Assembly (NCBI GenBank): GCA_041397825.1
Contig: JAWKVX010000002.1
Location: 496,001 to 560,000 of the forward strand
Source of the DNA: JANNSX01 sp041397825
GTDB lineage: Bacteria; Pseudomonadota; Alphaproteobacteria; Rhizobiales; Hyphomicrobiaceae
Direction of reading: 5' to 3'
DNA length: 64,000 nt
The notes under the pieces were generated by a model. That model was not told the DNA's origin, made no database searches, and saw nothing but the letters and a program-made list of their open reading frames with translations. The translations under genes were made by a program, and so were the position numbers. This document shows, one piece after another, positions 26,601-35,320 of the stretch. Numbering within the stretch: position 1 is the first letter of the stretch; each line of letters starts with the position of its first letter.

Positions 26601-28022
26601 ATGGGCACTCCCTCTGATCCGGCCGCGCTGACCGCGACCGAGGCGCTGGCCGCCTTCCGCGCGCGAACACTCTCGCCCGTCGAGGTGATGCAAGCGGTGA
26701 TTGCGCGGTCGGAGCGGATCGACGCCCGGATACGAGCCTTCTCCGACACCTATTTCGACGAGGCGATGCAGGCCGCCCGGCGGGCCGAGGTGCGCTATTG
26801 CGGGACCGACGGTCGGCCTCGTCCGCTCGAGGGCCTTCCCCTCGCCGTCAAGGACGAGATGAGCGAACTCGGCAAGCGCATCACCATGGGCTCGCTCGTC
26901 TTCAAGGACCGCATCGGCACCTGGACCGATGCGGCGGTCAACCGGCTGACGGCGGCCGGCGCCATCGCTCATGCGCGCACCGTCACCCCGGAATTCTCCC
27001 TGGTCGGGGTTTGTCACTCGAGATTGTGGGGAATCAGCCGGAACCCTCACAACCTGGCCATGTCGCCCGGCGGCTCGTCCGGTGGCGCGGCGGCGGCGCT
27101 TGCGGCCGGTCTGACTACGCTCGCCATCGGCTCGGACATCGGCGGATCGATTCGTATTCCGGCGAGCTGCTGCGGCATTGTCGGCTACATGCCTCCGCAT
27201 GGTCGCGTACCGGACGCGCCACCGCATAACCTTGATCCCTTCAGTCACACTGGGCCGATGGCGCGATCGGTTGCCGATTGCGCGCTGATGCTCAATGTCA
27301 TGTCGGGACCGCATGTCGCCGATCTCGCGACGCTGAGGGAGCGGGTGCGCATACCAGCCGTCATGCCGGGTATTGCGGGCTGGAAGGTCGCCTATTCGCT
27401 GGACTTCGGGTACAAGACGCTCGATGCCGATGTGCGAGCGAACACGCTCGCGGCACTCGACGTCTTCCGCATGCTGGGCTGCACGGTCGACGAGGTTTCT
27501 GTGCCGTGGACGGAGGACTTGCCATCGATCCGGCGCGACTATCTCTATGCCCTGTGGGGAAGTCGCATGGGAGACCTGCTGGACAACCATCGGGCAGATC
27601 TGTCCGACTATACGATCCGCTATGCCGAGGCGGCACTAGGGACGTCCGTCGCGGCACTGCATCGGGCCTATGATGCGATAACGACGATCTACGAGCAATT
27701 CGGGCGGCTGATGGATCGGTATCATCTGTTCATCTGCCCGACGACGGCCGTGCCCGCCGTTGCTGCCGATCACGATCCCTACGCGTCGGAGTTCACGATC
27801 GACGGCGTGTCGGTCGATGCCAGATCTGGCTGGATCATGACCTATCCCTTCAATGCTCTTGGACGCTTGCCGGTGATGGCGCTGCCATCAGGAAAGGCGC
27901 GGAACGGCGTACCAACAGGGATTCAAATCATCGCCCGCAGCTACGACGACAAGCGCTGCTTCCGGGCGGCCTACGCCTATGAGCAAGCCTTCGGGTGTCT
28001 GGCTCTCGCAGAGCTGGCATGA
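26601..28022 (+). CDS. Amidase signature family enzyme, copy 2
   Basis: 473 residues, paralogous to the preceding amidase (shared TLSPVEVMQAVIAR, MARSVADCAL, NVMSGPH and CPTTAVP blocks). The triad is Lys84 (LAVKDE), Ser159 (SPGGSSGG) and Ser183 (GSDIGGSIRIPAS). The substrate-channel regions differ between the two, so they may attack different amides. The start is ATG at 26601, 45 bp after copy 1. It is the last plus-strand gene of the transporter-hydrolase run; the small exported gene that follows is on the other strand. Confidence 0.9.
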   Translation: MGTPSDPAALTATEALAAFRARTLSPVEVMQAVIARSERIDARIRAFSDTYFDEAMQAARRAEVRYCGTDGRPRPLEGLPLAVKDEMSELGKRITMGSLVFKDRIGTWTDAAVNRLTAAGAIAHARTVTPEFSLVGVCHSRLWGISRNPHNLAMSPGGSSGGAAAALAAGLTTLAIGSDIGGSIRIPASCCGIVGYMPPHGRVPDAPPHNLDPFSHTGPMARSVADCALMLNVMSGPHVADLATLRERVRIPAVMPGIAGWKVAYSLDFGYKTLDADVRANTLAALDVFRMLGCTVDEVSVPWTEDLPSIRRDYLYALWGSRMGDLLDNHRADLSDYTIRYAEAALGTSVAALHRAYDAITTIYEQFGRLMDRYHLFICPTTAVPAVAADHDPYASEFTIDGVSVDARSGWIMTYPFNALGRLPVMALPSGKARNGVPTGIQIIARSYDDKRCFRAAYAYEQAFGCLALAELA

Positions 28023-28032
28023 GCCGTCACAT

Positions 28033-28329
28033 TCAACACAGGGCTGGCTCGCATTCCCGAAGCTCGAAGGCGAGATGAGGCTTAGGGCGCGTGAAGTAAT
28101 ACTCCCGACCATCCATGCAACGGACGCGGCCATCGATAACCTCGGCGCCTGCGAGCTCGAAGGTCCTGATGTTAACGATATGCTCGAAGAAGCATTTCTT
28201 CTCGGTCACAAGCTGCTCCTTCAAAAGGATGAGCCACGGCTCATCCGCAGCCGTCGCCCAGCTCGCGCTGCCGATCAGCGCGACGACGACAAGAACGAGG
28301 AACCAGACCAGCCTTTTCGATCCCGCCAT
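28033..28329 (-). CDS. Small exported protein of unknown function
   Basis: About 98 residues: a signal peptide (MAGSKRLVWFLVLVVVALIG, cleavage after ATA) and a mature part of about 70 residues with several cysteines (KKCFFEH, VRCMDGREYYF, RECEPALC). The cysteines suggest disulphides in the periplasm. I recognise no family. An ATG seven codons upstream (28350) is also possible. It converges on the second amidase gene with 10 bp between stops. Confidence 0.6.
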   Translation of the reverse strand: MAGSKRLVWFLVLVVVALIGSASWATAADEPWLILLKEQLVTEKKCFFEHIVNIRTFELAGAEVIDGRVRCMDGREYYFTRPKPHLAFELRECEPALC

Positions 28330-28472
28330 AACTCGCAGTCCGACCACCATGGTTGATTTGCAGGTTGACGAGACTTCGGCAGGGGCTCATTGACGCATAT
28401 CAAGGTCGGAGGCCGGTCTGCGGCCCATATGAGAAAAATCGAGTTTCGGTTCGCCGATGGAGGAGACGCGCC

Positions 28473-29315
28473 ATGTCGTACAAGACGATTCTCGTCTATT
28501 TGAACAGCGTTAATCGGGCCGAGGCGGTACTGGGGGCGGCACTCAGGATCGCCGCCAGGAGCGAGGCGCATGTCATCGGTCTGCACGTCATTCCGCAAGT
28601 GACCGTGCCTGCAGTCGTACCCTTCGAGGTGACGGGCGAGATCATCGACGTCCAGCGCAAGGCACTCGAGGATCAAGCGGCCAAGATCGCCGACATATTT
28701 GCCGAGATGACGCGGCAGCACCAACCGCCCTGCGAGTGGCGGACCGTTCGCGCCTCGCATTACGACGTTGCGAGCATCGTCGACGATCACGGGCGCGCCG
28801 CCGATCTCATCGTTGCCCCGCAATCGGACGCGGATGGCGACATCTATCTGCCGTCGGACGTGACAGAGGATTTGCTGATGGAGTCCGGCCGTCCCGTCCT
28901 AGTGGTACCAAAGCGCGGCGAGGTCAAGAAGATCGGCGAGACCATCGTACTCGCATGGAACAACAGCCGCGAATCGGCTCGCGCAACTTTCGATGCCCTG
29001 CCGCTCCTGAAGGCGGCCAAGAGCGTAAAGCTGCTCACTGTCGATCCGCCGAAGAGCCGGAGTGGGGATCCCGATCTGCCTTCGGCCGAGATCGCCGCGT
29101 CTCTGTCGCGTCATGGCATCAAGGCCGAGACGGCCGTAAGCCTGACGGGTGGCCTCAGCTTGGCAGACGGTCTGACCGCGCAGATCGACAATCATGGTGC
29201 CGATCTGCTCGTCATGGGTGGCTATGGCCACTCGCGCTTGCGCGAAGTGGTTTTTGGCGGTGCGACGCGCGATATGCTTGAGAAGATGACGGTACCTGTG
29301 CTGATCTCGCACTAG
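28473..29315 (+). CDS. Universal stress protein, tandem UspA domains
   Basis: 280 residues. Two Usp-like halves: the first begins YKTILVYLNSV and is degenerate in its nucleotide loop. The second ends with VMGGYGHSRLREVVFGGATRDML, a good match to the G-x2-G-x9-G-S/T ATP-binding motif, then VPVLISH. Such tandem proteins are cytoplasmic stress and starvation factors. GGAGGAGACGCGCC precedes the ATG at 28473. It is a single-gene unit, separated on both sides from different functions. Confidence 0.88.
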   Translation: MSYKTILVYLNSVNRAEAVLGAALRIAARSEAHVIGLHVIPQVTVPAVVPFEVTGEIIDVQRKALEDQAAKIADIFAEMTRQHQPPCEWRTVRASHYDVASIVDDHGRAADLIVAPQSDADGDIYLPSDVTEDLLMESGRPVLVVPKRGEVKKIGETIVLAWNNSRESARATFDALPLLKAAKSVKLLTVDPPKSRSGDPDLPSAEIAASLSRHGIKAETAVSLTGGLSLADGLTAQIDNHGADLLVMGGYGHSRLREVVFGGATRDMLEKMTVPVLISH

Positions 29316-29390
29316 CTGGTAACGCGGCAGGGAGGGCCTTGCTCCCCGCTATGACAGACCAGTCTCCATTGCTTGCCAAGGATTCGACAT

Positions 29391-29765
29391 ATGCTCCGCA
29401 AAATCCGTCTTGAGCTGGCCCGCGACCCCGACTTTCCGGAGGGCAGTCGCCGCCACGGCTATGAGTTCGTCGCCCCGCTCGACAGCGACGGTCGCATCGA
29501 TGTGGAGAACTGGTCGAAATTGCGGTCGCGCTGCCGGGTTCGTCGGTTCTGGGAAGGCGACGATGACGAGATGGGCCACGTCATCCGCAAGCCGGGCGGC
29601 GCCTGGGCATTCCACTACGATATTCACGGCGAGGAGGACGACGACGAGACGGGCTATCGGCTCGGCCAGCACAAGTTCCAACTCGGCGAATACGTCTCCA
29701 TCCGGGAGCATGACGACGACCGGCTGCGCACGTTCCGCGTCGTGTCCGTCACCGAGGCCGAGTAG
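29391..29765 (+). CDS. Conserved hypothetical acidic protein
   Basis: 124 residues starting at ATG 29391. Strongly acidic, with recurring features of a small family I have seen in alphaproteobacteria without a function: IRLELARDPDFPEGS, HGYEFVAPLD, CRVRRFWEGDDDE, GGAWAFHYD, LGQHKFQLGEYVSI and FRVVSV. There is no signal peptide or transmembrane helix. A weak hairpin (GGGAG/CTCCC) lies between the universal stress gene and this one. Nothing links it to a pathway. Confidence 0.65.
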   Translation: MLRKIRLELARDPDFPEGSRRHGYEFVAPLDSDGRIDVENWSKLRSRCRVRRFWEGDDDEMGHVIRKPGGAWAFHYDIHGEEDDDETGYRLGQHKFQLGEYVSIREHDDDRLRTFRVVSVTEAE

Positions 29766-29963
29766 GATCGGGAACCGAAAATTCGACTTCGGAAGGAACT
29801 GTGCGGTTCCCCTCTCTTCCAGGGTATTTGTGCTTCCAAGTAGACACTGGTCGGCCGAAAGAAAGCGCTCTGGGGGCGACGCCAAGTGCGTCGGACAGGG
29901 CAAACCTCGGCCATGATGAGTGAGGGAAGCAGTGTCCGCCGCTCCCGCGACGTCGGCAGCGAT

Positions 29964-30281
29964 CTAGGGCTTTGGAACCTGCGAGATCGTGCAGGGCTCG
30001 GCGATGGCGTTGCAGATATAAACGCCGTCCGCTCCGGCCTCGCATCCGAGCGATTTCGAGGCGGCGATCCGCCAAGCCGGATGCTCGATGCCGGCGTCGA
30101 CCGACTTCGCCTTCCAGTCTGCCATGGCCTGTTTCTTGGCCTCGATCTCGCTCGCCGCTGTCCCTTCGCCGGAAACGGCGGACTTGCAGTATCGCATGGC
30201 GGCATGGGCATCGACGGATAGCGCGATGGCGCCGGAGAAGGCCAGAACCAATCCGACCAATCGGTTCCCATGACGGAGCAT
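29964..30281 (-). CDS. Small exported protein of unknown function
   Basis: 105 residues: a signal peptide (residues 1 to about 27, ending VDAHA) and a mature domain with four cysteines (CKSAVSGEGTA, LGCEAG, YICNAIAEPC). The block SEIEAKKQAMADWKAK followed by HPAWRIAASKSLGCE is a pattern I associate with a family of small exported alphaproteobacterial proteins with no known function. Disulphide-stabilised periplasmic location is likely. It is isolated, 120 bp upstream of the lutC stop on the same strand. Confidence 0.65.
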   Translation of the reverse strand: MLRHGNRLVGLVLAFSGAIALSVDAHAAMRYCKSAVSGEGTAASEIEAKKQAMADWKAKSVDAGIEHPAWRIAASKSLGCEAGADGVYICNAIAEPCTISQVPKP

Positions 30282-30401
30282 AGCGGCGGTCCCCTACCAA
30301 ATCCGTCTGCGATCATCGACACCCGCACGGCGACGGCAACCGTTGCGGCTTGGTAAGGCTAACGCCGGCAGCCGGAAACAGTATCGGAAGGCCCGACCAC
30401 C

Positions 30402-31088
30402 TCAATCCTCTGCGATGATCACGTGTAGCCGCCGCGGCCCGTGTGCGCCGAGGACGATCGTCTGGTCGATGTCGCCGGTCCGCGAGGGGCCTGACACCCA
30501 GTTGACGGTCCGCGGCATGTTGCGGTCGCCGTACAGCGCCCGGATCTTGCTCCAGGTCGCCTCGTAGGAGCCTTCGACATCCGCCGACCTGACGACGATG
30601 ATCTCGGTCTCCGGCAGGAAGCTGAGCGTCGTCGGATTGTCGGCGCCGGAGACCAGCACGAGCGTTCCCGTCTCGGCGGCGGCAGCGACGGCATGCGTGA
30701 CGCTGACCTCGTCCTCGGGCCGGGCCGGGCCATGTGCGACGCTGAGCGACGGTGCCGTCGACCAATCGAGACCGCCAAGCAGTGGGTCGGCGCCGAGGCG
30801 AAAGGCGGCCGGCAGATTGTTGCGCTTCAGGAAGTCGGCGATCCGTGCCGGTATTTCCGGGAGCGGCACAATCTCGGCGCTCGCCGCCAGCCCCTCGAGG
30901 CGGGTCTTGAGCTGTTGGACGAGCTCGCCACGCGTGCCCTTGGTCCGTGCGGGAATCGGCCCAGGCGCGGGCGCGCTCAACCGCCGCTGCACGGCGACGC
31001 GCCGCTGGACTTCGTCGTCACCGGTGCCGAGGGCGCGCCGGATCCGTCCGAGGATGATGTCGCGAGATTGTGGATTGAGGCCACTCAT
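30402..31088 (-). CDS. lutC: LutC, LUD-domain lactate utilisation protein
   Basis: 228 residues of the LUD (YkgG/LutC) family. The core includes VTHAVAAAAETGTLVLVSG, LSFLPETEIIVV and the ending QTIVLGAHGPRRLHVIIAED, where GPRxLHVI is highly characteristic. LutC is the third component of the non-flavin, iron-sulfur L-lactate dehydrogenase complex LutABC, converting L-lactate to pyruvate at the membrane. Its ATG at 31088 overlaps the lutB stop by four bases (ATGA), so translation is coupled. Confidence 0.93.
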   Translation of the reverse strand: MSGLNPQSRDIILGRIRRALGTGDDEVQRRVAVQRRLSAPAPGPIPARTKGTRGELVQQLKTRLEGLAASAEIVPLPEIPARIADFLKRNNLPAAFRLGADPLLGGLDWSTAPSLSVAHGPARPEDEVSVTHAVAAAAETGTLVLVSGADNPTTLSFLPETEIIVVRSADVEGSYEATWSKIRALYGDRNMPRTVNWVSGPSRTGDIDQTIVLGAHGPRRLHVIIAED

Positions 31089-32512
31089 GACGTGCGCCGT
31101 CCTCGCTTGGCCCATTGGGCGTGAAACGTGCCGCCCTTCTCGGGCGCCGGGAAGTCGCGGTGACGCGTCCAGCCCTTCGTGAAGGGGAGCCAGTGCGGCA
31201 GGCCCCGGGGGCCGCTTACGAGGCGCATCAGGCCCAGCCCGACACGGCTCGCGCGGTGATAGGCGGCCGGGCGTTGCGCCAGCCAGGCCCACAGACGGAG
31301 CGCACGCTGCGAAAGGTCGGACCGGCGCGCCAGCGCATGATCGTGCTCGCGCCAGTAGCGCAGCATCTTCGGCAGCGGGATGCGCATGGGGCACACGTCC
31401 TCGCAGCGTCCGCAGAAGCTGGAGGCGCTCGGCAGATGCCGGGCCTGCTGAATGCCGATGAGTGCCGGTGTCATGACGGCGCCGATTGGGCCGGGATAGA
31501 CCCATCCATATGCATGTCCGCCGACGGCATGGTAGACGGGGCAATGGTCCATGCAGGCGCCGCAGCGGATGCAACGGAGCGCCTCTCGGAATTCGCTGGC
31601 GAGGATCTCGGTGCGACCGCCATCGAGCAACACCAGATGATACTCGGTCGGACCGTCCGGATCGCCTGATCGCCGGGGGCCTGTCGAGAAGGTCGTGTAG
31701 TTGGAGATCTCCTGTCCGGTCGCCGAGCGGGCGAGCACGCGCAGGATGGTGCTCACGTCTTCGAGCGTCGGCACCACCTTCTCAATGGTTGCGAGCACGA
31801 TGTGGATCCTCGGTAGGATCTGTGTCAGGTCGCCATTTCCCTCGTTGGTGACGATGACCGTGGTGCCGGTCTCCGCGATCAGGAAGTTGGCGCCGGTGAT
31901 GCCGACATCCGCGGTGATGAACTGCTGCCTCAGCACCTGCCGCGCTTCGTCGACCAGGGCAACCGGCTCCGTGATGTTGCGCCCGGCGGGCAGGTGCTTG
32001 TGGTGACGGCGGAAGTCGGCCTCTATCTGCGCCCGCGTCAGGTGGACGGCCGGGCCGATGATGTGACTCGGCGGCTCGTTGCGGATCTGGATCAGATACT
32101 CGCCAAGGTCGGTCTCGACGACCTTGAAACCAGCCTTCTCGAGATGGGCGTTGAGCGCGATCTCCTCGGAGATCATCGATTTGCCCTTGGTGACGGTTCG
32201 TGCGTTTGCTCGCCGGCAGATCGTCTCGATCAGGGTTCGCGCCTCGGCGGCCGTCGTGGCCCAGTGCACGTAGCCGCCGGCCTCGGTCACCTTGCGCTCA
32301 AGCTCCTCGAGATAGAGATCCAGATGCGCGAGCGTGTGGTTCTTGATGTCTCGCGCCGCGTCCCGAAGCGCCTCGAACTCAGGTAGCCTCTCGCGCGCCG
32401 ACGTGATGGAGCCGACATAGTGGGTCCGCATGCGGCCTAGTGCCGTCTGCAGATCACTGTCGTCTAGGGCGCGCGTGGCTTGCTCTTTGAAGGCGGCACT
32501 CGTCGGTTTCAT
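31085..32512 (-). CDS. lutB: LutB, iron-sulfur lactate utilisation protein
   Basis: 475 residues. An N-terminal LUD domain (KSMISEEIALNAHLEKAGF, EYLIQIRNEPPSHI) is followed by two 4Fe-4S sites, CIRCGACMDHCPVY and CGRCEDVCPMRIPLPKML, and by the C-terminal W-rich DUF3390-like tail. The architecture and length match LutB/YkgF. The ATG at 32512 overlaps the lutA stop (ATGA). It acts with LutA and LutC in L-lactate oxidation. Confidence 0.95.
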   Translation of the reverse strand: MKPTSAAFKEQATRALDDSDLQTALGRMRTHYVGSITSARERLPEFEALRDAARDIKNHTLAHLDLYLEELERKVTEAGGYVHWATTAAEARTLIETICRRANARTVTKGKSMISEEIALNAHLEKAGFKVVETDLGEYLIQIRNEPPSHIIGPAVHLTRAQIEADFRRHHKHLPAGRNITEPVALVDEARQVLRQQFITADVGITGANFLIAETGTTVIVTNEGNGDLTQILPRIHIVLATIEKVVPTLEDVSTILRVLARSATGQEISNYTTFSTGPRRSGDPDGPTEYHLVLLDGGRTEILASEFREALRCIRCGACMDHCPVYHAVGGHAYGWVYPGPIGAVMTPALIGIQQARHLPSASSFCGRCEDVCPMRIPLPKMLRYWREHDHALARRSDLSQRALRLWAWLAQRPAAYHRASRVGLGLMRLVSGPRGLPHWLPFTKGWTRHRDFPAPEKGGTFHAQWAKRGRRTS

Positions 32513-33303
32513 GAGCGGCCCCCGATCGGCGGCGTGCCGCTCTGTCCCGCAAGTACCTCCGCCACATGCCGAACCTCGATCTGGCGCCCCTCGCGGCCAA
32601 TCTTGCCGGCGAGATTGAGGAGACAGCCGAGATCGCCGGCGATGAGCAGGTTGCACCCGGTCTCGGCCACTCGCTTCGTCTTGTCGGCGACGATCGCGTT
32701 GGAGATCTCGGGATATTTCACCGAGAAGGTGCCGCCGAACCCGCAGCAGGCGTCGCGATCCGCGACCTCGACGATCTCGAGGCCGGAGATGGTGTTGAGG
32801 AGCTTCCTCGGCTGCTCGCGGACGCCCAATTCGCGAAGGCCGGAGCAGGCGTCGTGGTAGGCAGCCTTGGCCGGCCAGCTGACGTCGACCTTCGTCACGC
32901 CCATGACGTCAACCAGAAACGAGACGAGCTCGTAGGTCTTGGCGGCGAGAGACGCAGCGCGCCCGCTCCACTCCGGTTCGGCCTTTAGAAGTTCCGGGTA
33001 GTGCTTGCGCAACATGCCGCCACAGGAACCGGAGGGCGTGACCACGTAGTCGAAGCCCTCGAAGGCGGCGATCGTCTGGCAGGCGAGGTCGATGGCGTCG
33101 CTGCGGGCGCCACTATTGTATGCCGGCTGTCCGCAGCATGTCTGGACGCCGGGGGCCTCGACCAGGCATCCGGCATCCTCGAGCAACTTCACGGCGGCAA
33201 AGCCGACGCTCGGCCGGAAGAGATCGACGAGACACGTGACAAGGAGCCCAACTCTGGGCCGTTCGGAACGTGTCCTCGCTGTCTCGCTACTCGCAAGCGC
33301 CAT
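32509..33303 (-). CDS. lutA: LutA, CCG-domain (Fe-S) oxidoreductase subunit
   Basis: About 264 residues with two CCG domains: VQTCCGQPAYNSG, then DACSGLRELG and DACCGFGGTFSVKYPEIS. These cysteine motifs bind iron-sulfur clusters or heterodisulphide-type substrates and match LutA/YkgE. It is the first gene of lutABC; the start is ATG 33303 (MALASSE) or 33327. No LutR-type regulator is adjacent; a cytochrome c gene on the same strand lies 84 bp upstream and could in principle take electrons, but that is inference. Confidence 0.94.
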   Translation of the reverse strand: MALASSETARTRSERPRVGLLVTCLVDLFRPSVGFAAVKLLEDAGCLVEAPGVQTCCGQPAYNSGARSDAIDLACQTIAAFEGFDYVVTPSGSCGGMLRKHYPELLKAEPEWSGRAASLAAKTYELVSFLVDVMGVTKVDVSWPAKAAYHDACSGLRELGVREQPRKLLNTISGLEIVEVADRDACCGFGGTFSVKYPEISNAIVADKTKRVAETGCNLLIAGDLGCLLNLAGKIGREGRQIEVRHVAEVLAGQSGTPPIGGRS

Positions 33304-33387
33304 TCGCCGCCCCCAGCCGCCTCGCAATGCTCGAACGCGCGGCGAGCATAGACGCCGACGCGGCTGGTGCCAATGCAGCGCGGCTTA

Positions 33388-33822
33388 TTACTGGGCCGGG
33401 CTGAACTGCTTCAGGTAGGCGATGACGTTCTGGCGATCCGCTTCGGGTGCGAGCTTGAATGCCATCTTCGTTCCACCGACGATCTCATCGGCCTTGCCGG
33501 CATCGGTCAGGAACTTCTTCAGGAAGGCATTGGGATCGGCAAGGTAGTCGAAGACGGTCTGCTCGGTCCAAACGAGGCCGTTGGCACCGGCATTGTGATT
33601 GAGCTTCGAGTAGGAGAAGCCTTCGGCCGTTCCGGCCGTGCGGCCGATCAAGCCGTTGAGGACCGGTCCCGCGCCATTCTTGGCGCCGTCACCCACCTTG
33701 TGGCACGCCATGCATTTCTTGAACACTTTCTCGCCCGCCGCAGCGTCACCCTCGGCGTGGGCGGGCAAGGCGAAGGCAGCGGCCAGTAGCAAGACGGCCG
33801 GAAGGACTTTGGCAGACAACAT
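33388..33822 (-). CDS. Class I cytochrome c (cytochrome c2-like)
   Basis: 144 residues with a signal peptide ending AHA-EGDAAAG. One haem site CMACH (37-41), the K-V-G-D-G-A-K-N-G-A-G-P-V-L-N-G-L pattern typical of cytochrome c2, and a distal methionine in TKMAFKL are present. It is a soluble periplasmic electron carrier, most likely between the bc1 complex and an oxidase or dehydrogenase. The ATG at 33822 opens the signal peptide; the frame continues upstream without similarity. It sits between agmatinase and lutA on the same strand, 84 bp from lutA. Confidence 0.92.
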   Translation of the reverse strand: MLSAKVLPAVLLLAAAFALPAHAEGDAAAGEKVFKKCMACHKVGDGAKNGAGPVLNGLIGRTAGTAEGFSYSKLNHNAGANGLVWTEQTVFDYLADPNAFLKKFLTDAGKADEIVGGTKMAFKLAPEADRQNVIAYLKQFSPAQ

Positions 33823-33971
33823 GCTGGTAACCTCGGTTGAATTTGGCCCGCTGACCGGGCGGGACGAAGAGATCAAATCTCGTCTGAACATTTGATGAGC
33901 GTGCACCCCTCCACGCCAGTGACGTGGTGCTGCATGCGACAGTTTGCGGCTGTCGGTGGCCCCTGATGCCG

Positions 33972-34859
33972 TCAGGAGCGGGATGTCGCCATGACATAGA
34001 GCAAATCGAGCGCGACGGTCGCACCTGCAAGAGCCGTGATGCCGGCCGGATCGTGAGGCGGCGATACCTCGACGACGTCGGCGCCAATGATCTCGAGACC
34101 TGAGAGGGCGCGAAGCATCTGCAACGCGAAATTGCTCGAGAGACCGCCCGCGACCGGCGTGCCGGTGCCGGGGGCGAAGGCCGGATCGAGGCCGTCGATG
34201 TCGAAGGTGAGATAGGTCGGCCGGTCGCCGACGATAGATCGGATCTTCGCGGCGGCTGATTTGGGTCCGAGCGCGGTCGCCTCATCGGCGTCGATCACCT
34301 TGAGCTTGTGCGTCGTCCGATCATACCAAGTGCGGACGCCGACCTGGACGGCGTGATCAGGCAGGATCAGACCAGCCTCGACTGCCTTGTGGAACATGAC
34401 TCCGTGATGGTCCTGCTTGGAGACGTCGGTATCGCAATGGGCGTCGAATTGGATGAAGGCGAGCGGACCGTGCTTGCCGGCGTGGGCGCGCAGAAGCGGC
34501 AGCGTAATGTAATGGTCGCCGCCCAGCGTCAGGGCGCGCGAGCCTTTGCCGATGATCTCGCCTGTCTCTCGCTCGAGGGCCACCGCCATGCCGCCCATGT
34601 CGCCATAGGCGAAATCGAGATTGCCGCGGTCGACGATACGCTTCTGCTCGAAGACATCGAACGCCCAGGGCCAGCGCTGGGGCTCCCACCGGAGGCCGGC
34701 CGTCGCGGTGCGGATCGCATTCGGTCCAAAGCGCGTGCCGGGCCTGCCCGTGGTCGCCAGGTCGAACGGCGCGCCCTGGATGACGATGTCGGCGTCGATC
34801 GTCGAGAGATCGGGGACGTAGGGCACGTCCATGAAGGTCGAGAGAGTGCGGTTGGGCAT
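33972..34859 (-). CDS. Agmatinase-like ureohydrolase (SpeB/arginase family)
   Basis: 295 residues. All dimanganese-binding motifs are present: GGDHYITLP, FDAHCDTD and FDIDGLDPAFAPGTGTP, plus GARFGP-like GTRFGPNAIR near the N-terminus. The pattern matches agmatinase/guanidinobutyrase-type enzymes more than arginase, but the substrate (agmatine, guanidinobutyrate or another guanidine) is not certain. It ends a five-gene minus-strand operon with an arginine/ornithine flavour and starts two bases after the GNAT stop. Confidence 0.88.
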   Translation of the reverse strand: MPNRTLSTFMDVPYVPDLSTIDADIVIQGAPFDLATTGRPGTRFGPNAIRTATAGLRWEPQRWPWAFDVFEQKRIVDRGNLDFAYGDMGGMAVALERETGEIIGKGSRALTLGGDHYITLPLLRAHAGKHGPLAFIQFDAHCDTDVSKQDHHGVMFHKAVEAGLILPDHAVQVGVRTWYDRTTHKLKVIDADEATALGPKSAAAKIRSIVGDRPTYLTFDIDGLDPAFAPGTGTPVAGGLSSNFALQMLRALSGLEIIGADVVEVSPPHDPAGITALAGATVALDLLYVMATSRS

Positions 34860-34861
34860 GG

Positions 34862-35320
34862 TCAGGTCTCTGCGAATCTCGATCGCCCCCACCGATAGCG
34901 CAGATCCGGTGTCATTGCCTCATTCCGCGCACCATCCGTTAACTCGACAGCGGCAATGCCATGGCGCTCGTAGAAGCGGCGCGCGCCGACTTTGGCCCGG
35001 AAGCACCACAGCTCGAGCGTGCCGGGGCCGTGCGTCTCGGCATGGTTGAGGAGCTGGCCCCCGGCGCCCCGGCCGATCCAACGCGGGTGGGTGTGAAGCA
35101 GCGGGACTTGGATTTCGTGACGGGCGAGAAACGATACGACGATGCCCTTCGCTTTGATGACAGACACATCGCTCTGCTCGAGAATCACGTCCTCGGTGAA
35201 CCGGCGATCGTCCTCCGCTGTGTGGAGATCCAGCAGAAACCTCAACAAGCGCCGCGAAGGCGAGAATACAGAAGCGATCGCATCTGAAACGGTGATCGTT
35301 GCTGGTCGAGGACTTGTCAA
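34862..35320 (-). CDS. GNAT acetyltransferase with TTG start
   Basis: 152 residues reading from TTG at 35320: TSPRPATITVSDAIASVFSP, then RRLLRFLLDLHTAEDDRRF. That segment is the usual N-terminus of this GNAT branch (LHTxEED), so the start must lie here although no ATG is available. HPRWIGRGAGGQLL gives a poor acetyl-CoA loop, followed by KVGARRFYERHGI and ARNEAMTPDLRYRW, the usual ending. The TTG overlaps the stop of the cyclodeaminase-like gene (TTGA), the four-base coupling seen elsewhere in this operon. The acceptor amine is unknown. Confidence 0.72.
   Translation of the reverse strand: MTSPRPATITVSDAIASVFSPSRRLLRFLLDLHTAEDDRRFTEDVILEQSDVSVIKAKGIVVSFLARHEIQVPLLHTHPRWIGRGAGGQLLNHAETHGPGTLELWCFRAKVGARRFYERHGIAAVELTDGARNEAMTPDLRYRWGRSRFAET

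Noticed and set aside
25821..27590. A 589-codon open frame on the minus strand opposite the two amidase genes
   Set aside because: It lies antisense to two convincing enzymes, resembles no family, and long antisense frames are expected at high G+C.
29330..29348. GGGAG/CTCCC stem after the universal stress protein gene as a terminator
   Set aside because: The stem is short and has no following T-run; too weak to annotate.
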